From assembly GCA_910578515.1 (NCBI GenBank), contig CAJTQR010000003.1, positions 310,001-374,000 of the forward strand: a stretch of DNA of 64,000 nt, given 5' to 3'. The position numbers and the translations under genes are program-made. This document shows positions 52,823 to 62,687 of the stretch, in pieces. Source of the DNA: an uncultured Duncaniella sp. (GTDB lineage Bacteria > Bacteroidota > Bacteroidia > Bacteroidales > Muribaculaceae). The notes beneath the pieces are model-generated. The model saw only the letters and a list, made by a program, of their open reading frames with translations, was not told the DNA's origin and ran no database searches. How positions within the stretch are numbered: the stretch's first letter is position 1; the number at the start of each line of letters is the position of its first letter.

Positions 52823-53121
52823 AATCCTATTGGAGTAGTTGTGCCGGTATTTCCATTTAAATAAATATGGTTAAATAAGAATATGAGAATCAATGGTTAT
52901 AAATAGAAGGAGCACCGTTGCTCCAGTCATAGTCTCGGTTTTTTTAGCATATTGGAAAATATTTTTAGCCGGCGTGAAGCCAACTGGCATGTTTATGTGT
53001 TGTATTTTATGCAAGAAACTGTCTTAATTTAACATTTGAAGTTATAGCTTTTGGTTATGCCAGCTATGTTTCGTAAATTTGCGAGGGCTATTGCAATACA
53101 CTATTTTGAAGCGCTGAGATT
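52823..53121. other. Intergenic region before nnr
   Basis: 299 bp, AT-rich. Holds a 6-bp hairpin (GGAGCA at 52909-52914 with TGCTCC at 52919-52924), a T7 run 14 nt later that may make it a weak terminator, and the nnr promoter at 53050-53081. No ORF of interest. Confidence 0.5.
53050..53081 (+). promoter_or_regulatory. Promoter of nnr
   Basis: TTTG (53050-53053), exactly 20 nt, TAAATTTG (53074-53081). Expected start near 53087; leader of about 35 nt before ATG 53122. Confidence 0.75.
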
Positions 53122-54639
53122 ATGAAGATTTTTACCACAGAAAGTATCCGGAATATTGACCGAGTGACCATCGACGAGGAGGGTGTAAGCTCTCAGGAAC
53201 TCATCCACCGTGTGGCTGAGGGGGTGGTCAATGAAATTCTTGCCAATTGGAATCCGTCGAAACCGACCATCATATTTGCCGGTTCCGGTAACAACGGTGC
53301 GGATGCGCTTATAGTAGGTAAACTGCTCATAGAAGCCGGATTCAATCCTCATATACTCCTTTTTAACTTCAAGGGCAACAGCCTGTCGCGTGACTGCCGT
53401 GAGGCTCGGCAGCGGTTGTTGAGTCTCGGCAACGTAAATCTGACCGAGATTATAGAGAGCGCCGAAATTCCACCTATCACACCTAACCATCTGGTTATTG
53501 ACGGTCTGTTCGGGAGCGGTCTGCGCGACCCGCTGATGGGTGGCTACACTACTCTCGCCCGCAACATCAGCGAGTCGGGTGCGACAGTGGTATCGATTGA
53601 TATACCTTCAGGTCTGTTCGGCGACTGGAACGCGAGGGTGCTTGCCCGCAATGTGGTGCATGCCACCATCACCATGGCGGTGCAGTTCCCGAAACTTTCG
53701 TTCTTTCTGAGCGACAATGCACCGATGGTGGGTAAATGGAAAACCATTGACATCGGTCTGAGTCAGCGTGCCATCAACGAAACCCCCACAAAATATTTCT
53801 ATGTAGAGCGCGAGGATATCCGCCAGGTGCTCCGTCGTCGTCCCGATTTCTGCTCCAAGGCTGATTTTGGTCACGCGCTGCTGATAAGCGGCTGCTACGG
53901 CATGATGGGAGCGGCAGTGATGGCGGGCAAAGGTGCTTTGCGTGCAGGTGCCGGCAAGGTTACCATCCACAGTGCCAAGTGCGGGTTCAATGTGATACAG
54001 TCGCAGGTCCCGGAGGCGCTTTTCCTCCCTGACCCCAATGAGATATTGATTTCAAACATGACTCCGCGCTATAATTATTCGGCTATCGGAGTGGGACCCG
54101 GTATCGGTACTAACGACGCCACCAAAGGGGCGTTTGAGACATTGGTAAAGACTATCAAACGACCGATGGTGATTGATGCCGATGCGCTCAACATCATCTC
54201 CATGGTGCCCGCTCTGATTGACCATATAGCCCCGGGCAGCATACTCACACCTCATGCCGGAGAATTTGACCGCATATTCGGTGCGCAGGCTTCGGCCGAG
54301 TCGCGTCTGCTCAAAGCGCTCGAAGTGTCACATCGCTACAAGCTGATAATAGTGCTGAAAGGATTCCACACTGCCGTGGTACGTCCCGACGGGAAGGTGT
54401 TCTTCAACTCCACCGGCAATCCAGCCATGGCTACCGGCGGAAGCGGAGATGTGCTCACAGGTGTAATCACCTCGCTTCTATCCCAAGGCTACAAGCCGGA
54501 GACCGCTGCGGTGGCCGGAGTGCATATCCACGGTCTTGCCGGCGATATGGCTGCCGAGGAGCAGGGTGAATATGGCGTGACCGCCCTTGATATCGCCGAC
54601 AATATCGGCAAGGCAATCAAGAAAATCATGAATATATAA
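53122..54639 (+). CDS. nnr: Bifunctional NAD(P)H-hydrate epimerase / ADP-dependent dehydratase
   Basis: 505 residues. Repairs damaged NAD(P)HX. The N-terminal epimerase (YjeF_N, about 1-215) has FAGSGNNGADALIVGKLL and DGLFGSGL with the catalytic Asp. The C-terminal ribokinase-like dehydratase (about 225-505) has GMMGAAVMAGKGALRAGAGKVT, AIGVGPGIGT, LTPHAGEFDRIFG and the nucleotide site NPAMATGGSGDVLTG. In the first motif the usual GGDG reads GADA. The DUF4831 gene follows after 24 nt. Confidence 0.95.
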   Translation: MKIFTTESIRNIDRVTIDEEGVSSQELIHRVAEGVVNEILANWNPSKPTIIFAGSGNNGADALIVGKLLIEAGFNPHILLFNFKGNSLSRDCREARQRLLSLGNVNLTEIIESAEIPPITPNHLVIDGLFGSGLRDPLMGGYTTLARNISESGATVVSIDIPSGLFGDWNARVLARNVVHATITMAVQFPKLSFFLSDNAPMVGKWKTIDIGLSQRAINETPTKYFYVEREDIRQVLRRRPDFCSKADFGHALLISGCYGMMGAAVMAGKGALRAGAGKVTIHSAKCGFNVIQSQVPEALFLPDPNEILISNMTPRYNYSAIGVGPGIGTNDATKGAFETLVKTIKRPMVIDADALNIISMVPALIDHIAPGSILTPHAGEFDRIFGAQASAESRLLKALEVSHRYKLIIVLKGFHTAVVRPDGKVFFNSTGNPAMATGGSGDVLTGVITSLLSQGYKPETAAVAGVHIHGLAGDMAAEEQGEYGVTALDIADNIGKAIKKIMNI

Positions 54640-54663
54640 AGAATCAGACATATAGAAACATAC

Positions 54664-55746
54664 ATGAAAAAGATACTTACCGCGCTGGCATTGGCGGCTG
54701 TCACTGCAGCTCCAATCTTCGCCCAGTCAACATCGAAGCTCACAGCCACAAAGGCAAGCGAATATGGATTGATATACACACTTCCGCGCACTGCGTTTGA
54801 AGTGACAATCGCAGCTGATAAGACTGTGAAAACTCCCGGCGAGTTCTACCAGTATGCCAAGAAATACCTTGATACCACCCCGATTCTAACCCCTTCCACA
54901 TCATGGAAAGTAGTTGATGCTGTGGTCAATCCTGTCGGTGTGGCTGACGAGAATGAGCAGTATCTCGTCACCCTCAAAGGTGGTCAAGGCACTTTCATCA
55001 TGGTCAACGATAAGAACTTTCCCGTGGCAATCAACGATGAATCCTACTCAGGCGAGGTGACCCTCACTCCGCTGCCAAAAGCCGTGGAGGCTGAGCCTAC
55101 GGTGCTGCAGAAACCGGTGGCGCAGCAGGCAATGTCGCCCGAGATGATTCAGAGCAAGTCGTCGGCAAAGCGCGCGGAACTTGCCGCCGCTAAGATTTAT
55201 GAGCTCCGCACCAACCGCAACGAGATTATAGCCGGTCAGGCCGATGCCATGCCTTCGGACGGGGCTGCCATGCAGCTTGCTCTCGACCAGATTACCGCTC
55301 AGGAGGAAGCGTTGACCGCCATGTTCCTCGGCACCACCCAGACATCGGTGGAGGTGCGCACATTCACCGTGAATATCCCCGACACTCCGGGGCGCATCAC
55401 TGTGGCGCGTCTGTCGGTGCTCGACGGACTGGTTGACCCGACAGACCTGTCAGGCGACCCGATATATATGACAATCACCCCTCTCACCCAGGGCAAACTT
55501 CCTGTAAATGAGAAGGGTGTTGAAAAATCATTCCCCAAAGGGGGCGTGGCGTACCGCATTCCCGGCACTGCGGAGGTGAAACTTCAGATTGGAGACAAAG
55601 TGCTGGTGGATAAGGAATTTGACGTGGCGCAATATGGTGTTGTGTTTGGTCTCGACCCATCGGTGTTCACCAACAAGAAAGCCCCCTCCTATCTCCATTT
55701 CAATCCCCTCACCGGAGCTATCCGCGAGCTTGGTGTAGTGGAGTGA
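54664..55746 (+). CDS. DUF4831 family exported protein
   Basis: 360 residues. Signal peptide ending AAPIFAQS. The pattern LIYTLPRTAFEVTI, KTPGEFYQYAKKYL and TFIMVNDKNFPV is typical of the Bacteroidales DUF4831 family; the second half contains RTNRNEIIAGQADAMP. Function unknown. Probably co-transcribed with nnr. Confidence 0.85.
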   Translation: MKKILTALALAAVTAAPIFAQSTSKLTATKASEYGLIYTLPRTAFEVTIAADKTVKTPGEFYQYAKKYLDTTPILTPSTSWKVVDAVVNPVGVADENEQYLVTLKGGQGTFIMVNDKNFPVAINDESYSGEVTLTPLPKAVEAEPTVLQKPVAQQAMSPEMIQSKSSAKRAELAAAKIYELRTNRNEIIAGQADAMPSDGAAMQLALDQITAQEEALTAMFLGTTQTSVEVRTFTVNIPDTPGRITVARLSVLDGLVDPTDLSGDPIYMTITPLTQGKLPVNEKGVEKSFPKGGVAYRIPGTAEVKLQIGDKVLVDKEFDVAQYGVVFGLDPSVFTNKKAPSYLHFNPLTGAIRELGVVE

Positions 55747-55759
55747 CGCACTCACCGGC

Positions 55760-56506
55760 TCACTCTTCCGGCTTTGTTTCTATGACAAGGTCGCGCTCCA
55801 CGAAGTGTTTGCCCCTGCCCAAAGTAAGCTTCAAAGGTCCGTCGGTCGCCCTATACGTCGTGACTATCATAGTATGCTCATCGATTATCTGAAATTGAGG
55901 AACGCTGGAATCTTTAAACAACCCCAACTTCACAAACATGATTTTTACATCGGGGAGATACAGTATATGATTCTTTTTCCCTAATTCGGGCGATGCGTAC
56001 ATTTTGAGGTTCATACAGCAGGTGTCAAGCACCTCGTCATGCTTGGTGGTTTCCGAATATGTGACCTTGGCGCCGGTGATTTCTTTCCCTTTGCGCAGCC
56101 ATGAGTCCACGCGGATATTGAGATACGTGGCGCCGTTCCTTATCATGTTGCCGTACAGGTCATCTTTGTGGACTGCCTGGTAGAAACAACCCGGCACCAC
56201 CTCCCGTCCTTCCTCCATCTCATCGAGCAGTGGTTCAAGGTCGAATGTTGAACGTTCACCTATCCGGTAGATTGCATACCGGTTGTCTTCTGTGCCGCAG
56301 AAACGGTCTTCGTAGTCGATAAAAATTCCGGTTTCTCCCAAGAGTGTACGTCCATTGTACATTTTCCCCAGTTCCTGGGTCACCGCATTGTCCGGGCGGT
56401 CTATCGGGTAAGCAGGTTCATTGTTGTCATTGTCCGAACATGCTGTAGCGATGCAGCATGCCAACGCTATGAGCAGCGGTTTGAATATCCTTTTCATAAG
56501 CATCAT
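55760..56506 (-). CDS. Lipoprotein, tandem paralog 2
   Basis: 248 residues with a lipoprotein signal (ATACSDND). Family not identified. It shares a pattern with the upstream neighbour: a short stretch around residue 150 (DSWLRKGKEITGAKVTYSET, then CCMNLKMYASPE) parallels DSWIYDKKSVVGAKLTYMTS in paralog 1. Start overlaps the neighbour's stop (ATGA). Converges on the DUF4831 gene with a 13-nt gap. Probably outer-membrane or surface exposed. Confidence 0.75.
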   Translation of the reverse strand: MMLMKRIFKPLLIALACCIATACSDNDNNEPAYPIDRPDNAVTQELGKMYNGRTLLGETGIFIDYEDRFCGTEDNRYAIYRIGERSTFDLEPLLDEMEEGREVVPGCFYQAVHKDDLYGNMIRNGATYLNIRVDSWLRKGKEITGAKVTYSETTKHDEVLDTCCMNLKMYASPELGKKNHILYLPDVKIMFVKLGLFKDSSVPQFQIIDEHTMIVTTYRATDGPLKLTLGRGKHFVERDLVIETKPEE

Positions 56507-57258
56507 ATATTTGCATTATCTTTTTTGGTTACAGGCAATACCCAGATTCTGATTTGGGCGAAATTGGAGTTGTTATAGAGATTCACATCCACAAACCCTT
56601 CCGCCATGCCGGTGGAACGGATATGTAGTGTCTTGCTCATGTCGGTCAGGTACACATCAGGAGCCCCATCTATAAACACCTTTTTCACAACTCTCATCGT
56701 CATCTCCGGAAAGTTGATTTCTGTATCCTTTTCCCCTTGTTCGGCGGGATATGTGTAGACTTTCATATCATTGCAGTAAGAGTCCAGGTATTCGTTCTGT
56801 ACGGTCGAAGTCATGTAAGTCAGCTTGGCACCCACCACACTCTTTTTATCATAAATCCATGAATCCGCATGGACATTCAGGTATTCGGCGCCGAGCCTTA
56901 TATATTGTCCCTCCACATCATTTTTGGCGAATATCTGATAATGCTTGCCGGGTGATAATTTTGACTTCAGCGACGTCATACTTCCCCTTTGCGGCTGCTG
57001 GTCCAGAGTGGGGTAAGTGTCGGCAAGCTCAAGTATCCAATGTTTCATTTCGGGCACCACAAGCATGCTGTCCTCATTCAGGTATATGCCTGTGTTCTTG
57101 AGGTGGGTGGTTCCGATATACATGTTGAGTGTGGAAGCATCGGCAGGTGCCTCAATTGTAAATTCGGGCATCTCCGGCTCATCGTCGTTGTCTGAGCAAG
57201 CCGTCACCATCGGGACGCAGACAAAGGCTAAAACTAACGGTCTGAAAATCCATTTCAT
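56503..57258 (-). CDS. Lipoprotein, tandem paralog 1
   Basis: 251 residues, lipoprotein signal with lipobox VTAC (Cys21) followed by SDNDDEPEMPEF. Predicted beta-rich. Paralogous to the downstream gene by pattern and length and translationally coupled to it. Contains YLNEDSMLVVPEMKHWILEL where the paralog has IDYEDRFCGTEDNRYAIYRI. Function unknown; two small exported proteins and a TPR regulator lie upstream on the same strand. Confidence 0.75.
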   Translation of the reverse strand: MKWIFRPLVLAFVCVPMVTACSDNDDEPEMPEFTIEAPADASTLNMYIGTTHLKNTGIYLNEDSMLVVPEMKHWILELADTYPTLDQQPQRGSMTSLKSKLSPGKHYQIFAKNDVEGQYIRLGAEYLNVHADSWIYDKKSVVGAKLTYMTSTVQNEYLDSYCNDMKVYTYPAEQGEKDTEINFPEMTMRVVKKVFIDGAPDVYLTDMSKTLHIRSTGMAEGFVDVNLYNNSNFAQIRIWVLPVTKKDNANI

Positions 57259-57488
57259 AAGTATTATTTTTTAGTTACTATTATCAAAATTGGGTTATAG
57301 GATGTTCAACCCCATAAGGTTGGCTCTGCAAGGTTGTGAATTAAAGGTTATTAAAGGTCTATCCGGTATTTTCAAGCGATACAAATATATTACATCGCTG
57401 CAAGAAACACAACCGGATAAACCTTGCTTACCAATTATTTAGCCATAACGACCATTATTAAACAGCAAAATCAATTATTGACTGGAAT

Positions 57489-57827
57489 TCATTTTAATGG
57501 AATATGTTCGGTATAGACCCACTTGATGCCGGTTGCCTCATCTTTCAGTTCGCCGTTGACCCATACTTTTATGGTTATCGATGTGTTCATATCGTAACAT
57601 TTAGCTCGGATGCAGACAAAATCAGCATCAGTATTGAAGGTCGTTTCGTATTGCCCGCTGATTTTTATATCGGAGTCATAATCCGGTATTCCATAGAGAA
57701 TTATCTGTTCATTAGAGCTACTTTCAACCACAACTCTTACAGAATCGTAGATTTTGTTATCGTCAGAGCATGATGTCATGCATACAATCATTGAAATTGC
57801 GAATAAAAATTTTTTGAAAATGTTCAT
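57489..57827 (-). CDS. Small lipoprotein, 112 residues
   Basis: Lipoprotein signal (CMTSCSDDNK). The mature part looks like a single beta-sandwich (VRVVVESSSNEQIILYGI; TSITIKVWVNGELKDEA). Family not identified. It follows the 100-residue exported protein after 9 nt, so the two form a pair. AT-rich. Confidence 0.7.
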   Translation of the reverse strand: MNIFKKFLFAISMIVCMTSCSDDNKIYDSVRVVVESSSNEQIILYGIPDYDSDIKISGQYETTFNTDADFVCIRAKCYDMNTSITIKVWVNGELKDEATGIKWVYTEHIPLK

Positions 57828-57836
57828 AATTGTTTA

Positions 57837-58139
57837 TTATAAGTAATCCGCTGTAATTATGAATGAAACTACCCCTGTATTATATTCGTGGAGAATAAAT
57901 CGGTCCAGACCGACTCGAGCTTCAATAATTGGGTCATAAAAATAAACTTTTATTGTACCTAACGCATCGTCTTCCTCCTGTCTTGTTAGTTCATATTTTT
58001 TATTTTCACGTGTTGTTGTGGTATTAGTCAGTTCGACATCTTGTTTTGGTTTTGTTGCTACATTTGTGTCAGCATAGGATATTTGTCCCCAATACGTTCC
58101 TCCGAGAAGTAATAGCATAAGTGTGATTAATTTTTTCAT
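57837..58139 (-). CDS. Small exported protein, 100 residues
   Basis: ATG at 58139 (MKKLITLMLLLLGG) begins a signal peptide ending near SYADTN; the open frame upstream to 58172 crosses the promoter. The mature protein has a Thr/Lys-rich segment then a short beta region (GTIKVYFYDPIIEARVG; GVVSFIITADYL). Family not identified. Pairs with the 112-residue lipoprotein downstream and lies next to TPR regulator paralog 2. Confidence 0.65.
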   Translation of the reverse strand: MKKLITLMLLLLGGTYWGQISYADTNVATKPKQDVELTNTTTTRENKKYELTRQEEDDALGTIKVYFYDPIIEARVGLDRFILHEYNTGVVSFIITADYL

Positions 58140-58532
58140 TAATGTACTTGGTTTTAGATTAAACATGTACAAAAGTACATAAATGAATCAATCCAACTTG
58201 AAAAAATAGAGTTGGGAATATCTTACAAATTTACTGGCAATATATTGATATTTAGGTAGTTACAAATGCAGATTTATTTATTTATCTTACATTGTTGTAA
58301 TCTGCTGATTAGAAGCGAACTATATTCCGGTGATTTAATTGTTTAGATACGCTTAAATATCAATCAGTGACATTTTAGGACTATTGCAATGAATGATTTG
58401 GACTAAAAATTGACATGATTACCGCATCTATCAGGAAGTTGTGTCTCTACATACATTGTAATTGCGAGACCCAATGAGAGCGCCATGGGATGCAATATGG
58501 AACAACCATTTGTAGAAGATGCACCACAGGCT
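58140..58532. other. AT-rich intergenic region after TPR regulator paralog 2
   Basis: 393 bp with no ORF. Two minus-strand -7 matches are seen: TACTTTTG (58177-58170) and TAAATTTG (58233-58226). A 7-bp inverted repeat (GCAGATT at 58268-58274 with AATCTGC at 58299-58305) could be an operator or weak terminator. Confidence 0.5.
58170..58177 (-). promoter_or_regulatory. -7 element for the small exported protein pair
   Basis: The minus strand reads TACTTTTG, a TAnnTTTG match, 30 nt before the ATG at 58139. A TTG lies 16 nt further upstream. Confidence 0.5.
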
Positions 58533-60287
58533 TTACCGGAAATCCGGATTTCTCAGCATTGCAACAAACCAGTCCCTATCCATGGCGTCGGAGGCAGCAA
58601 TCTTATCGATGATGCGTTTCCTTGTGACGTAGACATTGCTTAATTTCATATTTAAAAACAAAGATATTGCCTTGCCGCCATATCCGGCAAGGGTGAGGGC
58701 AATCAAATCAGTATCCTCTGACGATAGGAATGGCAACTGACTCCGCATTTTTTGCATTATGTCATCACCGCATGCATCAACAATGCGTTCGATTTCCGAT
58801 ATATTCTTGTTGTCAATTAATTTTGCAATCTCTTTCTTGATGTTTTTGTAGATAACTTTTTGCGAGTTAAGGGAATCGTCCGACTCATAATATTCATTTA
58901 TCAGCAGGTTCAGATGCTCCAACCGTTCTTTAAATAGTGTACGTGATACAGCTGATAGGACTGCTTCGTTACGCCTGGTATTCTGAAGCTGATTCCTGAT
59001 TTGCTCTATAGTCAGGTCTTTCGCTGATAGAGAGCTGTTAAGTTTAGTCAGCCTGTTATTATCATCATTCCATTTAGACGTCAGCCATAATACCTGCGAT
59101 ATATAATCCTTGATATCAGCATTCTTTTTCTGTATCATGTAATACGCTATGAAAGAAATGATACAGCAGAGCAGTAGCCCTGCCACAGAGGAAACAATAA
59201 TCAGATAGAACCGTCGTTGTGCTTCAAGTTCATTGGCAGCTGCTTCCTGTAAGTAATAGTTGCGCTGGGCAGTTACTCCTGACTGCTGCTTTATCATTCG
59301 TGCTATTCTGTTCTGCCTATTCAGTATATTACTGAGAATTTCATTTGTCTTAACGATGTCATTCTGTTTCATACTGTTTCTCAGGAGAGCATCATCTATC
59401 AGCAAAGAGTCGCTCATGCATTCGGCAAGCTCTAACGCTGCCGAGATATTTTGTGAAAACTCCTCCTGTTTATCAAGAGCCAGCTTTACCATGGCAATAC
59501 TAGAGTAATCGATGCTTTCAATAGGTGCGATTTCAGAATACTTTACAAGAGTGTCCGCATATTGGTCGGCCAATTCATATTCTTCCTTTGCGATATACGC
59601 AGGCAGGAGGATATGGGCGCAGTAAGACCTGAGATTAGGTATAAGTTCATGCCTCTTTACACTATCCACAATAATGAGACAGCTGTCGTAATCTCGTATA
59701 TTGCTGTAATCCACAGCAAGGTCACATAAGGAGTAAAGGTAGTTGTTTTCTCTGCCGTTTTCTTTATATAGACGGGCAGCTAAACTTTGGTATTTGATAC
59801 TCTCCCGAAAAAAATATGTCTGAGAGAATGTGTGGGCTATAGTTTCCGCAATTCGTGCTTGCCAGTAGGTGTCGTTGAGCTGTTCGGCGAGTTTCATGGC
59901 CCGCATAGCCGAGGTCATGGCGGCGGGATACTCACTGGCGTTATAGTTGATTGTTGTATGATAGAATAGTGATTTCATCAAGTGTTGCTCGTCACCTTTG
60001 CGGTCAAAGTAGTCAACGGCTGTGGCTATGAGCGAGTCGTTGGTCTCGTCGATGTAATTTTTGTGGCGCGCCTGGGTCAGCAGCAGGGCATAAAGAGCTT
60101 TCTGTTGCTGTGTCTGCGGTTGGAGTTCCGGGTCGGAGAGGAGACCGAGGGCAGAGTCGGGAAATTCCGACATTATCTCCTCTACGTGTGAGAGCGTGGC
60201 ATCAGCGTTGCGCTCATCGGTAGAGGAGACGCAACTTGCCGCCATCAATGCCGCGCTAAATAGTATGATAAATAGAAATCTGCTCAT
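58533..60287 (-). CDS. Membrane-spanning TPR regulator with C-terminal HTH-like domain (paralog 2)
   Basis: 584 residues with the same architecture as 42408-44150: lipoprotein-type signal (MAASC), TPR-like repeats (about 25-345), a transmembrane helix at about 358-382 (YLIIVSSVAGLLLCCIISFI), coiled coil, and the conserved C-terminal domain (LFKERLEHLNLLINEYYES; NISEIERIVDACGD; RSQLPFLSSEDTDLIALTLA; ISLFLNMKLSNVYVTRKRI). Shared positions include NEYxE, KNIxEIE and PFL. Probably senses a periplasmic condition and acts on DNA; ligand and targets unknown. Confidence 0.75.
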   Translation of the reverse strand: MSRFLFIILFSAALMAASCVSSTDERNADATLSHVEEIMSEFPDSALGLLSDPELQPQTQQQKALYALLLTQARHKNYIDETNDSLIATAVDYFDRKGDEQHLMKSLFYHTTINYNASEYPAAMTSAMRAMKLAEQLNDTYWQARIAETIAHTFSQTYFFRESIKYQSLAARLYKENGRENNYLYSLCDLAVDYSNIRDYDSCLIIVDSVKRHELIPNLRSYCAHILLPAYIAKEEYELADQYADTLVKYSEIAPIESIDYSSIAMVKLALDKQEEFSQNISAALELAECMSDSLLIDDALLRNSMKQNDIVKTNEILSNILNRQNRIARMIKQQSGVTAQRNYYLQEAAANELEAQRRFYLIIVSSVAGLLLCCIISFIAYYMIQKKNADIKDYISQVLWLTSKWNDDNNRLTKLNSSLSAKDLTIEQIRNQLQNTRRNEAVLSAVSRTLFKERLEHLNLLINEYYESDDSLNSQKVIYKNIKKEIAKLIDNKNISEIERIVDACGDDIMQKMRSQLPFLSSEDTDLIALTLAGYGGKAISLFLNMKLSNVYVTRKRIIDKIAASDAMDRDWFVAMLRNPDFR

Positions 60288-60304
60288 AGGTGTGATTAGG
60301 TACG

Positions 60305-60312
60305 CAAATATA
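60305..60312 (-). promoter_or_regulatory. -7 element for TPR regulator paralog 2
   Basis: The minus strand reads TATATTTG, a TAnnTTTG match, 17 nt before the ATG at 60287. Leader would be about 10 nt. Confidence 0.45.
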
Positions 60313-60440
60313 CGCAGAAATTTTTGAAATCTATCGGATATGAATGTGACGTTGACGAAATATATACCTGCTAAAAATCAATCATTGAAATTTTTTTATG
60401 TGGATTGACATTATCGCACCTTTTCGGGAAATTGCGTGTG

Positions 60441-60448
60441 TAACTTTG
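60441..60448 (+). promoter_or_regulatory. -7 element for the 184-residue protein
   Basis: TAACTTTG matches TAnnTTTG, 73 nt before ATG 60522. The -33 region lacks a clear TTTG. Confidence 0.45.
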
Positions 60449-60521
60449 CAATAGGAATCAATCGACACAAATCCATCACCACGAATCATAAACTGTTCAA
60501 TCAACATAAATCATAATAACT

Positions 60522-61076
60522 ATGGAAACAGCAGACTCCAAAAGTGCAGACAAAAAAAGATATGCTATTTCAACGAAAGCCTACAACTATTTCGTAGAAC
60601 GCATCCGTAACACGTTGGAAGACATGTATTATTGCGCTTGCGAGGAGGCTTTGGAGCTGCTTGACGCGGCTGTGGGATATGATAACGATGACCCAATCGA
60701 TATAATGGATTGCGAAATCGAAGCCCAAGTCGCCTTCTTAATGATAGAACCGGAAATCAAGAGGGCTATAAAACGCTCACAGGCGGCACGTGAACGAGCC
60801 GCCCGGAGAAAGAATATGGCAGCAGCCGAAGCTGTTGCATCAGTCGAAAATGTTGAGTCAGCCGTAGCTATTGAGCCGACCGAAGGTGTTGCATCAGGGG
60901 GAGCTGTTGCAACGGCTCTGGTGATAGAGAATCGTGATGCTGAGAATACGACCGCAATGCGGAGGAGCCACTTGCGGCGGAGATTGAACGCGATGAAAAA
61001 ACATCGGCAGCAAGCGGGGGCTTCACGACATCAAGCGGGGAGGCGTGCGGAGAGCATACCGGGTGGAAGAAGGTGA
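60522..61076 (+). CDS. Hypothetical protein with low-complexity C-terminal half
   Basis: 184 residues, no signal peptide. Residues 1-95 look like a helical domain (ISTKAYNYFVERIRNTLEDM; CACEEALELLDAAVG). Residues 100-135 are imperfect Ala/Val/Glu repeats (EAVASVENVESAVAIEPTEG) and the end is Arg/Gln-rich (RRRLNAMKKHRQQ). Family not identified. It ends 1 nt before the convergent trpB stop. The basic tail could bind nucleic acid or be a frame-shifted extension. Confidence 0.6.
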   Translation: METADSKSADKKRYAISTKAYNYFVERIRNTLEDMYYCACEEALELLDAAVGYDNDDPIDIMDCEIEAQVAFLMIEPEIKRAIKRSQAARERAARRKNMAAAEAVASVENVESAVAIEPTEGVASGGAVATALVIENRDAENTTAMRRSHLRRRLNAMKKHRQQAGASRHQAGRRAESIPGGRR

Positions 61077-61077
61077 G

Positions 61078-62277
<1,200 letters not shown>

Positions 62278-62337
62278 GTCAACTTTGAAAAAATGATAAA
62301 ATGTCATGAAATTGCTTCACGAACTGAAAAATTTCCA

Positions 62338-62369
62338 CAAAGATAGGGATAATGATGAAAATATGCAAG
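62338..62369 (-). promoter_or_regulatory. Promoter of trpB
   Basis: On the minus strand CTTG (62369-62366), 20 nt, TATCTTTG (62345-62338). Expected start near 62332, giving a leader of about 55 nt. The leader has no run of Trp codons and no T-box-like sequence that I can see. Confidence 0.6.
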
Positions 62370-62406
62370 AAAAAGCCCGGCGGGTGAGTTGCACCACTTG
62401 CCGGGC
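62370..62406 (-). terminator. Minus-strand terminator upstream of trpB
   Basis: GCCCGGC (62375-62381) pairs with GCCGGGC (62400-62406); on the minus strand the stem is followed by TTTTT. It ends a transcript coming from the right, just before the trpB promoter. Confidence 0.75.
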
Positions 62407-62420
62407 AGAGTAATAATCGG

Positions 62421-62548
62421 GAAGGACTTAGGTCCTTCACCAAGTTCTTTAGGGCTAAAGAACTTCTTTCGGGGTGAGTGTGTCGTCCGTTTGGTGGGAC
62501 GATGCGTCACTCTTCTCAATATAGCCGTAGGGTTTTAACCGGAGGCTA
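62421..62548. ncRNA. Cluster of consecutive hairpins, possible structured RNA
   Basis: Four stems in 128 nt: GAAGGAC/GTCCTTC (62421-62438, tetraloop); AAGTTCTTTA/TAAAGAACTT (62442-62465, 10 bp, tetraloop GGGC); GAGTG plus TCGTCC with GGACGA plus CACTC (62476-62512); TAGCC plus GGTT with AACC plus GGCTA (62522-62548). With the terminator at 62370-62406 they would form a five-stem minus-strand RNA of about 180 nt. No consensus promoter is visible to the right, so it may be the 3' UTR of the 62688-64000 transcript. RNA family not recognised. Confidence 0.4.
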
Positions 62549-62687
62549 CTTTCTCACAGTGGTTGTCACCAATGTTGTTGGCTTTCCCAAACTGTACTAT
62601 AAAAACGCCTCCACGGCATCATGGTTCGCCACTCACCATAAAAATCAGATTAAAATAGGTGAATTACTGTTAAGCCCCATGGAAAAG

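Larger units (their letters stand above)
62278..62687. other. Highly structured intergenic region upstream of trpB
   Basis: 410 bp holding the trpB promoter, a minus-strand terminator, and at least four further hairpins (see separate entry). Beyond 62550 it has a plus-strand open frame (from 62478) that I do not accept as a gene because it runs through the hairpins. Confidence 0.6.
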
